Shown one piece after another: positions 39,516 to 47,353 of a stretch of DNA of 64,000 bases (within the stretch, counting starts at the first letter, position 1; each line of letters begins with the position of its first letter). Source of the DNA: Flammeovirgaceae bacterium (GTDB lineage Bacteria > Bacteroidota > Bacteroidia > Cytophagales > Cyclobacteriaceae); NCBI GenBank assembly GCA_021299455.1, contig JAJTGQ010000006.1, forward strand, positions 1 through 64,000. Reading direction: 5' to 3'. Both the position numbers and the translations under genes were made by a program. The notes under the pieces were generated by a model. It ran no database searches, was not told the origin of the DNA, and saw only the letters and a program-made list of their open reading frames with translations.

Positions 39516-39535
39516 GATACCGATCGGTATCTTTG
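39516..39535 (+). promoter_or_regulatory. TetR operator overlapping the -7 box, directly before the TetR start
   Basis: GATACCGATCGGTATC (39516-39531) is a perfect 16-bp palindrome. It overlaps TATCTTTG (39528-39535), an exact TAnnTTTG -7 box. The ATG at 39540 is only four bases further, so the transcript would have almost no leader. Repressor bound here would block the promoter. Confidence 0.65.
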
Positions 39536-39539
39536 TGCC

Positions 39540-40130
39540 ATGCGCAATCCAGACGAAACGAAAGGGGCTATTCTGCATCATGCGGGCAGTCTGTTCAACC
39601 TGCAGGGTTATAAAGCAACCTCAATTAGCAACATTACAGAAGCTACGGGCTACACCAAGGGGGCTATTTACCGTCATTTTAAGAACAAAGAGAAACTGGA
39701 GGAACAGTCGCTGGTTTATTTGATGGGGATTATGTTTGAGAAGCTTCGCATCCAGATAAAGGAGCAACAAACGGCTAGCGATAAACTGAAAGCGATTATC
39801 TATTTCTTTGAATCGTATGTGACCAAATCACCCATCAAAGGCGGATGTCCTTTGTTGAATGTTGCCATAGAGGCAGATGACAATAGTCCTCACTTGCGAA
39901 AAAGAGCCTATGCGATTTTAGACCTATTGAAAGAATCTATCATTACTATTTTGGCAAACGGTGTTAAGTTCGGCCAACTCAGAAAGGAAATTGACAAAGA
40001 GTATTACGCTACTGTGATTATCGCCAGCCTTGAAGGAGCCATCATGATGAGCAAACTTTCTAGAACAAACCACGACATCCGCATTATCATCAAACATTTG
40101 GAAGCAACTATTAAGACAATAGAGAATTAG
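39540..40130 (+). CDS. TetR/AcrR family transcriptional repressor
   Basis: This 196-aa protein has an N-terminal TetR HTH (residues about 5-55): GAILHHAGSLFNLQGYKATSISNITEATGYTKGAIYRHFKNKEKL. The C-terminal part has the YxaF/AcrR-type core with GGCPLLNVAIEADD near 100-113. TetR proteins repress nearby genes until a small hydrophobic ligand binds. The ATG at 39540 is preferred over 39450 because it starts just before the HTH and follows the operator and promoter. The hydrolase gene 23 bases downstream is the likely co-regulated target. Confidence 0.93.
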   Translation: MRNPDETKGAILHHAGSLFNLQGYKATSISNITEATGYTKGAIYRHFKNKEKLEEQSLVYLMGIMFEKLRIQIKEQQTASDKLKAIIYFFESYVTKSPIKGGCPLLNVAIEADDNSPHLRKRAYAILDLLKESIITILANGVKFGQLRKEIDKEYYATVIIASLEGAIMMSKLSRTNHDIRIIIKHLEATIKTIEN

Positions 40131-40153
40131 ATTTTTAGTCTGAACAAATAAAT

Positions 40154-40981
40154 ATGAATAAGATCATCATTCGGTCCATCGGTTTTTACTTGAATACGCT
40201 TGCACTACTTGCACCCAAGACGGCCGCAAAGAAAGGCTTTGAGTTGTTTTGCTGGCCTAGAAGAATCAAGATGAAGCTGCACCAACTTGACTTTCTAAAT
40301 CAGGCGGACGAACAATTCAAAATGGACTATGCGGGAAAGAAAGTGCAGGGTTATCGGTGGGGTAATGGTTCAAAAAAAGTATTGCTCTTGCACGGTTGGC
40401 AAAGCCACAGCTATTGGTGGAGGTATGTCATCAATCGCCTTTCGAAAGAAGAGTTTACTATTTTCTCCCTAGATGCTCCGGGTCATGGGTTATCGGAAGG
40501 TGATTTCTTGAATCTTCCGCACTACAGCGGATTGATAGAACAATTTATCACTGAGCAGAAATCAATCCATGCTATTCTCACTCATTCATTTGGTGGTTTT
40601 GCTTCGGTTTATACGCTACATCGACTACCCCATTTGCAAGTGGCAAAAATGGCGGTCATGGCTGCACCTGGCGAAGTAGAGTTTTTCTTTCTCTATTATC
40701 AGCGTTTGTTGCGGTTGTCAAAAAGAACCATTCGTTTGATCAATGGTTACTTTGAGAACTTCATAGGACATCCTCCGTCTTACTTTAAGATGAAAGAGTT
40801 TAGTAAGTCGCTAACCTTGCCAGGGCTAATTATTCACGACACGGAGGACAAAGAAGCACCCTACCAAACTGCTTTGGATATGAATGAGGTGTGGAAAAAT
40901 TCCTCACTCATCACTACTACAGGATTGGGTCATAATCTAAAGTCAAAAGAGCTGGTAGAGCAAGTGGCAATGTTTATTTAA
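40154..40981 (+). CDS. Alpha/beta hydrolase, TetR-linked
   Basis: This 275-aa alpha/beta hydrolase has the oxyanion motif HGWQSHSYWW (80-89), a DAPGHGLSEG loop (108-117), the nucleophile Ser145 in THSFGG (Thr replaces the usual first Gly of GxSxG), and H260 in GLGHN. The acid is probably D229 or D232 in HDTEDKEAPY. The first 40 residues are basic and hydrophobic. It follows the TetR gene by 23 bases and is likely controlled by it; the substrate is unknown. Confidence 0.9.
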   Translation: MNKIIIRSIGFYLNTLALLAPKTAAKKGFELFCWPRRIKMKLHQLDFLNQADEQFKMDYAGKKVQGYRWGNGSKKVLLLHGWQSHSYWWRYVINRLSKEEFTIFSLDAPGHGLSEGDFLNLPHYSGLIEQFITEQKSIHAILTHSFGGFASVYTLHRLPHLQVAKMAVMAAPGEVEFFFLYYQRLLRLSKRTIRLINGYFENFIGHPPSYFKMKEFSKSLTLPGLIIHDTEDKEAPYQTALDMNEVWKNSSLITTTGLGHNLKSKELVEQVAMFI

Positions 40982-41039
40982 ACACCTACACATTTATTCC
41001 TCCACTTACTTCAATACGCTTGCCATTGATCTATTGGCC

Positions 41040-41711
41040 TCAAGCTTTCTCAAATTGACGTTTGTACTTCTTGATTGTAAAGGTAATAATTGTTCCCCCG
41101 ATGAAGCCCGGTAAGATCCAAAGAACCCAGTTATAGACGGGTAACTCAACGTTAACGACCACAAAAGCAGTAACCGCAGATATATAGCTGCCTCCCATAC
41201 TACCGATATGTGAATACCACCAATGCATTTTTTCTTTTGGTGGACGAATAAATTTTTTAATATCAAGTAGTAAGAAAATAGAGCCAACACTGCCAAACAA
41301 TACCGCTGCAATGCCAATGCTTGCTCCCATGCGAAGAGCCCAAACCCCCCAGCCCAATAGTGTAAAAATAAAAGTGGCAGATATGATGATGATCACCCAA
41401 TCAATCAACTCCGGCTTTTGGCCCTCGTTCAGTTTTTTCAGGAATAAAACCCGATAACCACGAACGGTCAGATAATAGCTAAAGAAACCAACCATCAATA
41501 AAAAATCTTTATGATGGCCAAGGGCCGTGAAAATGGCTCCAATAAATACGGCTGTCATGCCGATAAAGTAGATTTTTCCCACTAGTCGGTGAATCGGACT
41601 CCCCTTTGTACTAAAAATTGCTACCAACCCTGTGAGTAGTGCAACCACACCCCCGGTGATACGCACGACAAGCATTAGTGAAAGCAACTTCTCCATGGTA
41701 ATAGAAGGCAA
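41040..41711 (-). CDS. Multi-spanning membrane protein (DUF2306-like), unknown function
   Basis: At 223 aa, about seven hydrophobic segments are visible: LLSLMLVVRITGGVVALLTG, then GKIYFIGMTAVFIGAIFTA, FLLMVGFFSYYLTVRGY, LIDWVIIIISATFIFTLLGW, IGIAAVLFGSVGSIFLLL, SYISAVTAFVVVNV and NWVLWILPGFIGGTIITFTI. Several His residues lie near membrane edges (IHRLVG, GHHKD, MHWWYSHIGSMGGSYI), as in DUF2306-type proteins. Function is not known. It may start at the first ATG or five codons later. Its 3' end is convergent with the hydrolase. Confidence 0.8.
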   Translation of the reverse strand: MPSITMEKLLSLMLVVRITGGVVALLTGLVAIFSTKGSPIHRLVGKIYFIGMTAVFIGAIFTALGHHKDFLLMVGFFSYYLTVRGYRVLFLKKLNEGQKPELIDWVIIIISATFIFTLLGWGVWALRMGASIGIAAVLFGSVGSIFLLLDIKKFIRPPKEKMHWWYSHIGSMGGSYISAVTAFVVVNVELPVYNWVLWILPGFIGGTIITFTIKKYKRQFEKA

Positions 41712-41737
41712 GAAATGTGTAAATAGTATGAGGTAAA

Positions 41738-41770
41738 CAAAAAAAAGACAGCTCGTGGTGAACTGTCTTT
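41738..41770 (-). terminator. Intrinsic terminator of the sigma-factor operon
   Basis: CTGTCTTT (41763-41770) and AAAGACAG (41744-41751) form an 8-bp stem around 11 bases. Read on the minus strand, it ends in a run of T. It lies 18 bases after the stop of the small partner gene (41789) and before the membrane protein at 41711. Confidence 0.85.
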
Positions 41771-41788
41771 ATGAGAGTGAACACTTAA

Positions 41789-42016
41789 TCAATGTTCTTG
41801 AAGACCCCTTGCATAGCTCAGGATGTTCAAAACTGATTCCTGTGATGGTTCAAGCTGTGCTGCATCAAGCGATTTCTTGCTGGATTTCATTTCAGCCAGC
41901 TGAGCTCTTAACTCCGCATCACCGAGTAATGCTTTGTTAATCTCTTTCGTCTGGTCCTCGTTGGTCTCTTGGTATAGAAACCTGATCAAATCGTTTTGGG
42001 TAAAAGTTTTCGTCAT
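41789..42016 (-). CDS. Small protein co-encoded with the sigma factor, possible anti-sigma-like partner
   Basis: The 75-aa protein is mostly helical and charged. Its start (MTKTFTQNDLIRFLYQETNEDQTKEINKALLGDAELRAQLAEM) resembles the short N-terminal domain of Bacteroidota anti-sigma factors, which bind the ECF sigma. No membrane segment is present, unlike typical FecR/RsiW anti-sigmas, so the role is inference. Its start lies 80 bases inside the end of the sigma gene, in another frame. A terminator follows. Confidence 0.75.
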   Translation of the reverse strand: MTKTFTQNDLIRFLYQETNEDQTKEINKALLGDAELRAQLAEMKSSKKSLDAAQLEPSQESVLNILSYARGLQEH

Positions 42017-42590
42017 AGGCTATATTGTTTTTTATCATCTTCTTTCTCAAGTTGATCAACGCGTACCTCATTCTCCCCAGGGCTGTATTGATGCTCACCT
42101 CTGTCCGCTCAGCAATTTCCTGAAAGGTCATCTGCAAGTAATGTCGCATAATTAACACCTGCTTTTGTTCATCCGGCAATTCCTTGATCAAATCCCGCAT
42201 CCGCGAGCGCGTATCGCGGAACATTTGCTTGTCTTCATACGATTCTTCCGCAAAGCGCATGGAGTCAAACAGTTGACTTCCATCCTCTAATGTTACTTCC
42301 GGGTAACGCTTACGTTTTCTGAAATGATCGATTGCGAGATTATGGGCTATCCGGCAAACCCAAGGCAGGAATTTTCCCTCTTCATTATACCGTCCGGCTT
42401 TAATCGTGTTGATCGCCTTGATAAAGGTGTCTTGAAGCAGATCTTCAGCCTCATAGCGATCTTTCACTATCAAGTAGATAGCAGTATAAACTCTGGATTT
42501 GTGTCTGTGAAGGAGCATTTCGAACGCGGCCTCGTTACCCGTTTGATAAAGCGAAACTAACTCTGTGTCGCTGCATCTTTTGTCAATCAT
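41937..42590 (-). CDS. ECF (sigma-70 family) RNA polymerase sigma factor
   Basis: The 217-aa protein has the two sigma domains. Region 2 (about 25-90) reads LHRHKSRVYTAIYLIVKDRYEAEDLLQDTFIKA ... FLPWVCRIAHNLAIDHFRKRKR. Region 4 (about 135-190) reads IKELPDEQKQVLIMRHYLQMTFQEIAERTEVSINTALGRMRYALINLRK. It probably directs RNA polymerase to its own set of promoters. The C-terminal tail (about 195-217, polar and charged) is encoded in the 80-base overlap with the next gene. Upstream there is a palindrome shared with the divergent gene at 42770. Confidence 0.93.
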   Translation of the reverse strand: MIDKRCSDTELVSLYQTGNEAAFEMLLHRHKSRVYTAIYLIVKDRYEAEDLLQDTFIKAINTIKAGRYNEEGKFLPWVCRIAHNLAIDHFRKRKRYPEVTLEDGSQLFDSMRFAEESYEDKQMFRDTRSRMRDLIKELPDEQKQVLIMRHYLQMTFQEIAERTEVSINTALGRMRYALINLRKKMIKNNIAYDENFYPKRFDQVSIPRDQRGPDERD

Positions 42591-42662
42591 CTGTATTGCG
42601 TTTAAGTAACGTAAAGCTGTCGTTCGATAGTGTGTGGGTTAGTTTTTTTATTATTGAGAGAT

Positions 42663-42682
42663 GAAAAATAGAACTATTTTTC
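42663..42682. promoter_or_regulatory. Palindrome between divergent sigma-factor and acidic-protein genes
   Basis: GAAAAATAG (42663-42671) and CTATTTTTC (42674-42682) are perfect 9-bp arms around AA. It lies 73 bases upstream of the sigma start and 88 bases upstream of the gene at 42770. The sequence is AT-rich, so it may be an operator or chance. Confidence 0.35.
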
Positions 42683-42769
42683 GAAAAGCCAAAAAATTTT
42701 TACAAAAATCTTGCCTCTTGTATAATTTCTTTCGCTAATTGAACCGTTTTTTGAAATCAAGCGATAAAT

Positions 42770-43147
42770 ATGGCTGTAATGAAGAAAAGAGTAATTAAAA
42801 GTCTCGAAAACCTCTCGGGCGATCTTCACGATTTGATGCGCGAACAATATCCGAATGGATACGAGGCTAGCATTTCGCGAATTATGAATGCGAAAAAGGA
42901 GCCTATTTTCGTCTTTCCGTTAGAGACAGAAGATTCTGTTTTCCTGGTGAAAGTGCCAGCCACCAAAAATAGCGATGGAGGCTACGATGTAGAGTCCGGC
43001 AAGAAGCAAGAGTTTGATGGTGAAGACGATGACCTAAAACCGGTGGCTGACGATGACGATTTCGACAGCTCAGCAGGGGGAGACGATTTTGATGAAAATG
43101 GCAGCGATGCAAAGGAAGCAAGCTATGATCCTGATTTCGATAATTAA
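42770..43147 (+). CDS. Small acidic protein of unknown function
   Basis: This 125-aa protein is not recognised as a known family. The first 75 residues look folded (KKRVIKSLENLSGDLHDLMREQYPNGYEASISRI, then EPIFVFPLETEDSVFLVKVP). The rest is a very acidic tail rich in Asp and Glu (DGEDDDLKPVADDDDFDSS, then GDDFDENGSDAKEASYDPDFDN). Acidic tails of this sort occur on proteins that bind basic partners or DNA mimics, but no function can be assigned. ATG at 42770; a second ATG three codons later is possible. It is divergent from the sigma factor. Confidence 0.75.
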   Translation: MAVMKKRVIKSLENLSGDLHDLMREQYPNGYEASISRIMNAKKEPIFVFPLETEDSVFLVKVPATKNSDGGYDVESGKKQEFDGEDDDLKPVADDDDFDSSAGGDDFDENGSDAKEASYDPDFDN

Positions 43148-43209
43148 ATTTCAGCTATTTTCTAATTTCTTTAAGTAGCTTTTTCATTACTATTTTTTAA
43201 CTTCGTTAT

Positions 43210-43443
43210 ATGAACAATCGCCAAAAAAGGCATAATTTAATTGAAATACTTTCTACCACCGAAGATGAATTGTTGCTGAATCAAATAAAAGCAATTCTGG
43301 AAGGGAGTAACGTTTCAATTTGGGATGACTTAAACCCACACGTAAAAGAGTCTATCGATCGTGGCCTTGAACAATCAAAAAGAGGTTTAGGAGTTGCCCA
43401 TGACGAAGTGATGAAAGATTTTCGGGCTCGACTGCCAAAATGA
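43210..43443 (+). CDS. Antitoxin of a ParE-type module
   Basis: The 77-aa protein is largely helical (RQKRHNLIEILSTTEDELLLNQIKAILEG, then HVKESIDRGLEQSKRGLGVAHDEVMKDFRARLPK). The C-terminal GVAHDEVMKDFRARL resembles the toxin-binding tail of Bacteroidota addiction-module antitoxins. Its stop overlaps the toxin start (ATGA at 43440). The module lies upstream of uvrA on the same strand. Confidence 0.85.
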   Translation: MNNRQKRHNLIEILSTTEDELLLNQIKAILEGSNVSIWDDLNPHVKESIDRGLEQSKRGLGVAHDEVMKDFRARLPK

Positions 43444-43733
43444 AAATCATTTGGACTCCGGAAGCAAAAGAGACGTTTAACGCCAATATTGAATTCTTGC
43501 TTATCGAGTGGGGTGACAGAGTAACTGCCGATTTCCTCGACCGTGTGGACGAGGTAGTTTCAAGAATAAAATCCAATCCACGTCTTTACCCCCTTGTGAA
43601 GAGGGAGGATCAGGTTCATCGATGTGTTGTTGTTAAACAAATCAGCCTCTATTACCGAATTGTATCCGATCAGCAAATCGACTTGATCACTTTCTGGAAT
43701 AATTTCAAGAATCCAGAGCTCCTAAATATTTAA
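43440..43733 (+). CDS. RelE/ParE family toxin
   Basis: At 97 aa this has the ParE-fold pattern: MKIIWTPEAKETFNANIEFLLIEWGDRVTADFLDRVDEVVSRIKSNPRLYPLV (two helices), then RCVVVKQISLYYRIVSDQQIDLITFWNNFKNP (the sheet and final strand). It is full length, with an intact C-terminal strand. RelE/ParE toxins block translation or gyrase; the branch here resembles ParE. It is coupled to the antitoxin by four bases. Confidence 0.9.
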   Translation: MKIIWTPEAKETFNANIEFLLIEWGDRVTADFLDRVDEVVSRIKSNPRLYPLVKREDQVHRCVVVKQISLYYRIVSDQQIDLITFWNNFKNPELLNI

Positions 43734-43866
43734 CTTTGGTTGAACATGCTTGAGCAATCTCTATCGCTGGAGATGCTTTCTTTTGTGAGAGCAGCCAAAA
43801 TGTGACCTCTAGTCTTTTATTCGTCTAAAGAGTGTTTGCCAAATAGGAGCGCGAGCCACATTTTTT

Positions 43867-43874
43867 TACTTTTG
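43867..43874 (+). promoter_or_regulatory. Candidate -7 box of uvrA
   Basis: TACTTTTG is an exact TAnnTTTG match ending nine bases before the ATG at 43884. No TTTG box lies at the usual 19-21 base distance. Transcription from here would start after the upstream in-frame ATG at 43836, which supports 43884 as the uvrA start. Confidence 0.4.
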
Positions 43875-43883
43875 CCGTTTCCA

Positions 43884-46748
43884 ATGAACAACACTCCCAG
43901 CGATTCTTACTTAGACGACCTCGATCCGAAAGAATTTATCATCATTAAGAGGGCCAGGGTTAACAATCTGAAAGATGTAAGCGTTGCCATCCCTCGCAAT
44001 AAATTGGTGGTCATCACTGGCCTTTCGGGGTCAGGCAAGTCATCGCTCGCATTTGATACACTCTTTGCGGAAGGGCAACGCATGTATGTGGAAAGCTTAA
44101 GCTCCTACGCCAGACAATTTCTTGGACGTATGGAAAAGCCCGAAGTTGACTACATCCGAGGTGTTTCACCGGCCATCGCCATTGAGCAGCGCGTCAATAC
44201 ACGTAATCCACGCTCAACGGTTGGCACCACCACAGAGATCTACGACTATCTAAAACTACTTTTTGCCAGGATTGGAACCACCTATTCACCTATCAGCGGC
44301 AAAGAAGTAAAACGTGACACGGTGAGCGATGTGGTGGATTTCATCAACAAATCCAAGGAGGGGACGCGGGTCATGATTGCCTGCCCGCTTCAGATAAACA
44401 AAGGAAGAAAGCTTGTGGACGAGCTGAATCTTCTACTTAGCAAAGGATTCACACGTGTGTTGGTAGATGGTGAAATGAAGTTTATTGAAGAGTTAACAGG
44501 TGCGACTGACGAAGAAAAAACAAAAGCCACTAAAAAGCCAAAGACAGCAGTAAAAGCTCCCTCGGCAAAAGTTAAAGAATATGAAATATTAATCGATCGT
44601 GCCTCCGTCAATGCGACCGATGAAGACCTCACGTTTCGTTTATCCGATTCTATTCAAACAGCTTTCTTCGAAGGACATGGCGAGTGTTTGGTGTATGCGG
44701 AGGAAAAAAAGGTTCGGTTTTCAGATCGGTTTGAGCTTGATGGCATGTCATTCACAGAGCCATCTATTAATCTGTTCAGTTTTAATAACCCATTTGGTGC
44801 CTGCCAAACCTGTGAAGGATTTGGAAAAGTTTTGGGGATAGATGAAGATTTGGTCATTCCGGACAAAAGTCTCTCCATCTATGAAGGCGCTATTGCTCCG
44901 TGGCGTGGCGAGGTGATGAGCGAATGGGGAAAGCCGCTTTTAAAAAACGGTATTAAATTCGACTTCCCGGTTCATCGACCTTATAGCGAGTTGACTCAGA
45001 GGCAGCGAGACATTATTTGGACAGGCAACGAATATTTTGAAGGCTTAAATGAATTCTTTAGGTACATCACCACCAAAACCCATAAAATACAGTATCGTGT
45101 TATGCTTTCGCGCTTTCGCGGCAGAACAACCTGTCCGGATTGTCGCGGCACTAAACTTCGAAAAGATGCGGCTTACGTAAAGATTGCCAACACCTCTATC
45201 ACAGATTTAGTGCTAATGCCGATTGAAGATGCGTTGGTATTTTTCGACAAACTCAAACTGCCAGATTACGAACAGAAAGTTTCTGATCGCATATTGACGG
45301 AAATCAAATCGCGATTGGGGTACATGTTGAAAGTTGGTCTTGGCTACTTAACACTTAACCGAGTTACTTCCACGCTATCGGGCGGAGAATTTCAACGTAT
45401 AAAACTGGCCACGTCATTGGGTAGTGCGTTGGTTGGCTCTATGTATATTTTAGATGAACCAAGCATTGGCCTACATCCAAGAGATACCGAGCGAATGGTA
45501 GAGGTATTGAAATCTCTTCGCGACATGGGGAATACTGTGATTGTAGTGGAGCATGAGGAGGAAATCATGCGAGCCGCGGATCAAATCATTGATATCGGAC
45601 CCGATGCAGGTACACACGGTGGCCGACTAGTTTTTCAGGGCTCGATCAAAGAAATAGACAGCCAAACAAATACGCATACTACAGATTACCTGAGCGACAA
45701 AGAAAAAATAGCGATCCCATCCATCCGTAGAAAATGGAAAGATTCGATCAACATCATTGGCGCCCGCGAGAACAACCTTAAGAATCTAAAAGTCAAATTT
45801 CCGTTGGAGATATTGACGGTTGTAACGGGAGTAAGTGGTTCTGGTAAATCAACGTTGATCAAGAAAATTTTGTACCCGGCTATTGGCCGCATGAATGGTA
45901 CAGTAGGAGAGACACCCGGTAAGTACGATCAGCTGACAGGTGATTACTCCAAGATCAAACAAATCGAGTTTATCGATCAGAATCCTATTGGTAAATCTTC
46001 TCGCTCGAATCCGATCAGTTATGTAAAGGCATATGATGCGATACGAAATTTATATGCCGATCAACCGCTTGCCCAACAACGCGGCTATAAACCCTCCCAT
46101 TTTTCATTCAATGTAGAAGGCGGTCGTTGCGAAACATGTGAAGGCGAAGGCGAGATAAAGGTAGAGATGCAGTTCATGGCTGATATCTTCTTGGAATGCG
46201 AAAGTTGCCATCGAAAGAGATTTAAACAAGAAGTGTTGGAGGTGGAACACAACGGCAAATCAATTGCCGATGTATTGGATATGACCGTTGAAGAAGGGCT
46301 CGAGTTTTTTAGAGACAAGAAGCCCATCTACGAAAAGATAAAACCACTTTTTGAAGTAGGATTAGGGTATGTGAAATTAGGCCAGTCATCCAACTCGCTG
46401 TCTGGTGGTGAAGCACAGCGTGTGAAGCTGGCTTCGTTCCTGGGGAAAAATTCTTCCGATGCCAGCGAACGTATCCTTTTCATTTTTGATGAGCCTACCA
46501 CGGGATTACATTTTCACGATATTTCAAAATTGCTAAAAGCCATTAACGCATTGGTAGATGAAGGGCACACGGTCATTGTGATAGAACACAATTTAGAGGT
46601 TATTAAATGTGCCGACTGGATCATTGACTTGGGTCCGGAAGGGGGAGAAAAAAACGGTGGGCATCTTTTATTTGAAGGGACACCTGAAGAAATGGCAAAA
46701 CAAGGGAAAGGTTATACAGCAGAATTTTTGAAGGGAAAGATATCTTGA
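43884..46748 (+). CDS. uvrA: Excinuclease ABC subunit A
   Basis: UvrA finds bulky DNA damage and loads UvrB in nucleotide excision repair. The 954-aa protein has both ABC ATPase halves: Walker A GLSGSGKSS (46-54) and GVSGSGKST (near 650), and signatures LSGGEFQRIKLA and LSGGEAQRVKLA. Walker B motifs lie in YILDEPSIGLHPRD and FIFDEPTTGLHFHD. The zinc-binding cysteines are in CQTCEGFG, CPDCRGTKLR and CETCEGEGEIK...CESCHRKRF. Residues about 205-232 form a Lys/Ala-rich insertion (EEKTKATKKPKTAVKAPSAK) in the UvrB-binding region. Flanked on both sides by toxin-antitoxin modules on the same strand. Confidence 0.97.
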   Translation: MNNTPSDSYLDDLDPKEFIIIKRARVNNLKDVSVAIPRNKLVVITGLSGSGKSSLAFDTLFAEGQRMYVESLSSYARQFLGRMEKPEVDYIRGVSPAIAIEQRVNTRNPRSTVGTTTEIYDYLKLLFARIGTTYSPISGKEVKRDTVSDVVDFINKSKEGTRVMIACPLQINKGRKLVDELNLLLSKGFTRVLVDGEMKFIEELTGATDEEKTKATKKPKTAVKAPSAKVKEYEILIDRASVNATDEDLTFRLSDSIQTAFFEGHGECLVYAEEKKVRFSDRFELDGMSFTEPSINLFSFNNPFGACQTCEGFGKVLGIDEDLVIPDKSLSIYEGAIAPWRGEVMSEWGKPLLKNGIKFDFPVHRPYSELTQRQRDIIWTGNEYFEGLNEFFRYITTKTHKIQYRVMLSRFRGRTTCPDCRGTKLRKDAAYVKIANTSITDLVLMPIEDALVFFDKLKLPDYEQKVSDRILTEIKSRLGYMLKVGLGYLTLNRVTSTLSGGEFQRIKLATSLGSALVGSMYILDEPSIGLHPRDTERMVEVLKSLRDMGNTVIVVEHEEEIMRAADQIIDIGPDAGTHGGRLVFQGSIKEIDSQTNTHTTDYLSDKEKIAIPSIRRKWKDSINIIGARENNLKNLKVKFPLEILTVVTGVSGSGKSTLIKKILYPAIGRMNGTVGETPGKYDQLTGDYSKIKQIEFIDQNPIGKSSRSNPISYVKAYDAIRNLYADQPLAQQRGYKPSHFSFNVEGGRCETCEGEGEIKVEMQFMADIFLECESCHRKRFKQEVLEVEHNGKSIADVLDMTVEEGLEFFRDKKPIYEKIKPLFEVGLGYVKLGQSSNSLSGGEAQRVKLASFLGKNSSDASERILFIFDEPTTGLHFHDISKLLKAINALVDEGHTVIVIEHNLEVIKCADWIIDLGPEGGEKNGGHLLFEGTPEEMAKQGKGYTAEFLKGKIS

Positions 46749-46781
46749 AGATTTTGTATTTTTGATTATAAAAATTTTGTC

Positions 46782-47030
46782 ATGGTAACCATAGCAGAAA
46801 TCAAATCAGCTCTCCATCAGCAAGTAGCCAACACAGAAGATGAAAAAGTACTGAAAAAGATGCAGACGTACTTTAGCTCACTTGTAAAAGGCGATAAGAA
46901 AATAGTGGCCTATGCCTCAAAATGGAAACCTTTAACGGCTCGAGAATACAAGGCAGAAGTAGAGGAGTCCATTGGCGAATACAAAAAAGGGAAGATAATT
47001 AGTCAAAGAGAAATGGAGAAACGTCTTTGA
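46782..47030 (+). CDS. Antitoxin of a second ParE-type module
   Basis: The 82-aa helical protein (MVTIAEIKSALHQQVANTEDEKVLKKMQTYFSSL, then KPLTAREYKAEVEESIGEYKKGKIISQREMEKRL) ends in a charged segment typical of toxin-binding tails. A TATTTTTG -7 box (46757-46764) lies 18 bases before the ATG. Its stop overlaps the toxin start (TTGA at 47027). Confidence 0.8.
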   Translation: MVTIAEIKSALHQQVANTEDEKVLKKMQTYFSSLVKGDKKIVAYASKWKPLTAREYKAEVEESIGEYKKGKIISQREMEKRL

Positions 47031-47329
47031 AAAGAAAACCCGTAGTTTGGACTGAAAAGGCAAGTGAATCCTTAGACTTCTTTTGTGAATACATAAGAAA
47101 GGATTCCCCATCGGCCGCTAAAAGAGTAAAGCAAGAAATAGTTCGGACAGCAAGACAATTGGTTGACAATCCAGAAATTTATCAGCTTGATGAAGTCTTT
47201 GCAGATACAACTTTAAACATTCGAAGATTCTTCCGCTGGAGCTACAAGGTTGTTTATTAAGTAAACGAAAAAGAGATTGTTATCTTAGATATATTTCATA
47301 CTAGCACTGGATTTTTTGAAGAAGAGTAG
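47027..47329 (+). pseudogene. RelE/ParE toxin gene truncated by an in-frame TAA
   Basis: The frame from TTG at 47027 encodes a ParE-type protein (KPVVWTEKASESLDFFCEYIRKDSPSAAKRVKQEIVRTARQLVDNPEIY ... NIRRFFRWSYKVVY). It stops at TAA (47258-47260) after residue 77. The same frame continues beyond the stop as VNEKEIVILDIFHTSTGF and ends at 47329, which is exactly the final beta strands of a ParE toxin. A single base (GAA or CAA to TAA) explains it. Whether the 77-residue product keeps any activity is unknown; loss of the last strands usually destroys the fold. The antitoxin looks intact. Confidence 0.85.
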
Positions 47330-47353
47330 GTTAATTGATAAGGAAATAAGAAC

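Noticed and set aside
41006-41317. 103-residue minus-strand open frame in the membrane protein region
   Set aside because: A different frame of the same strand inside the clear multi-span protein at 41040-41711.
43836-43883. Upstream start for uvrA at 43836
   Set aside because: A perfect -7 box lies after it, and the extra 16 residues do not look like UvrA.
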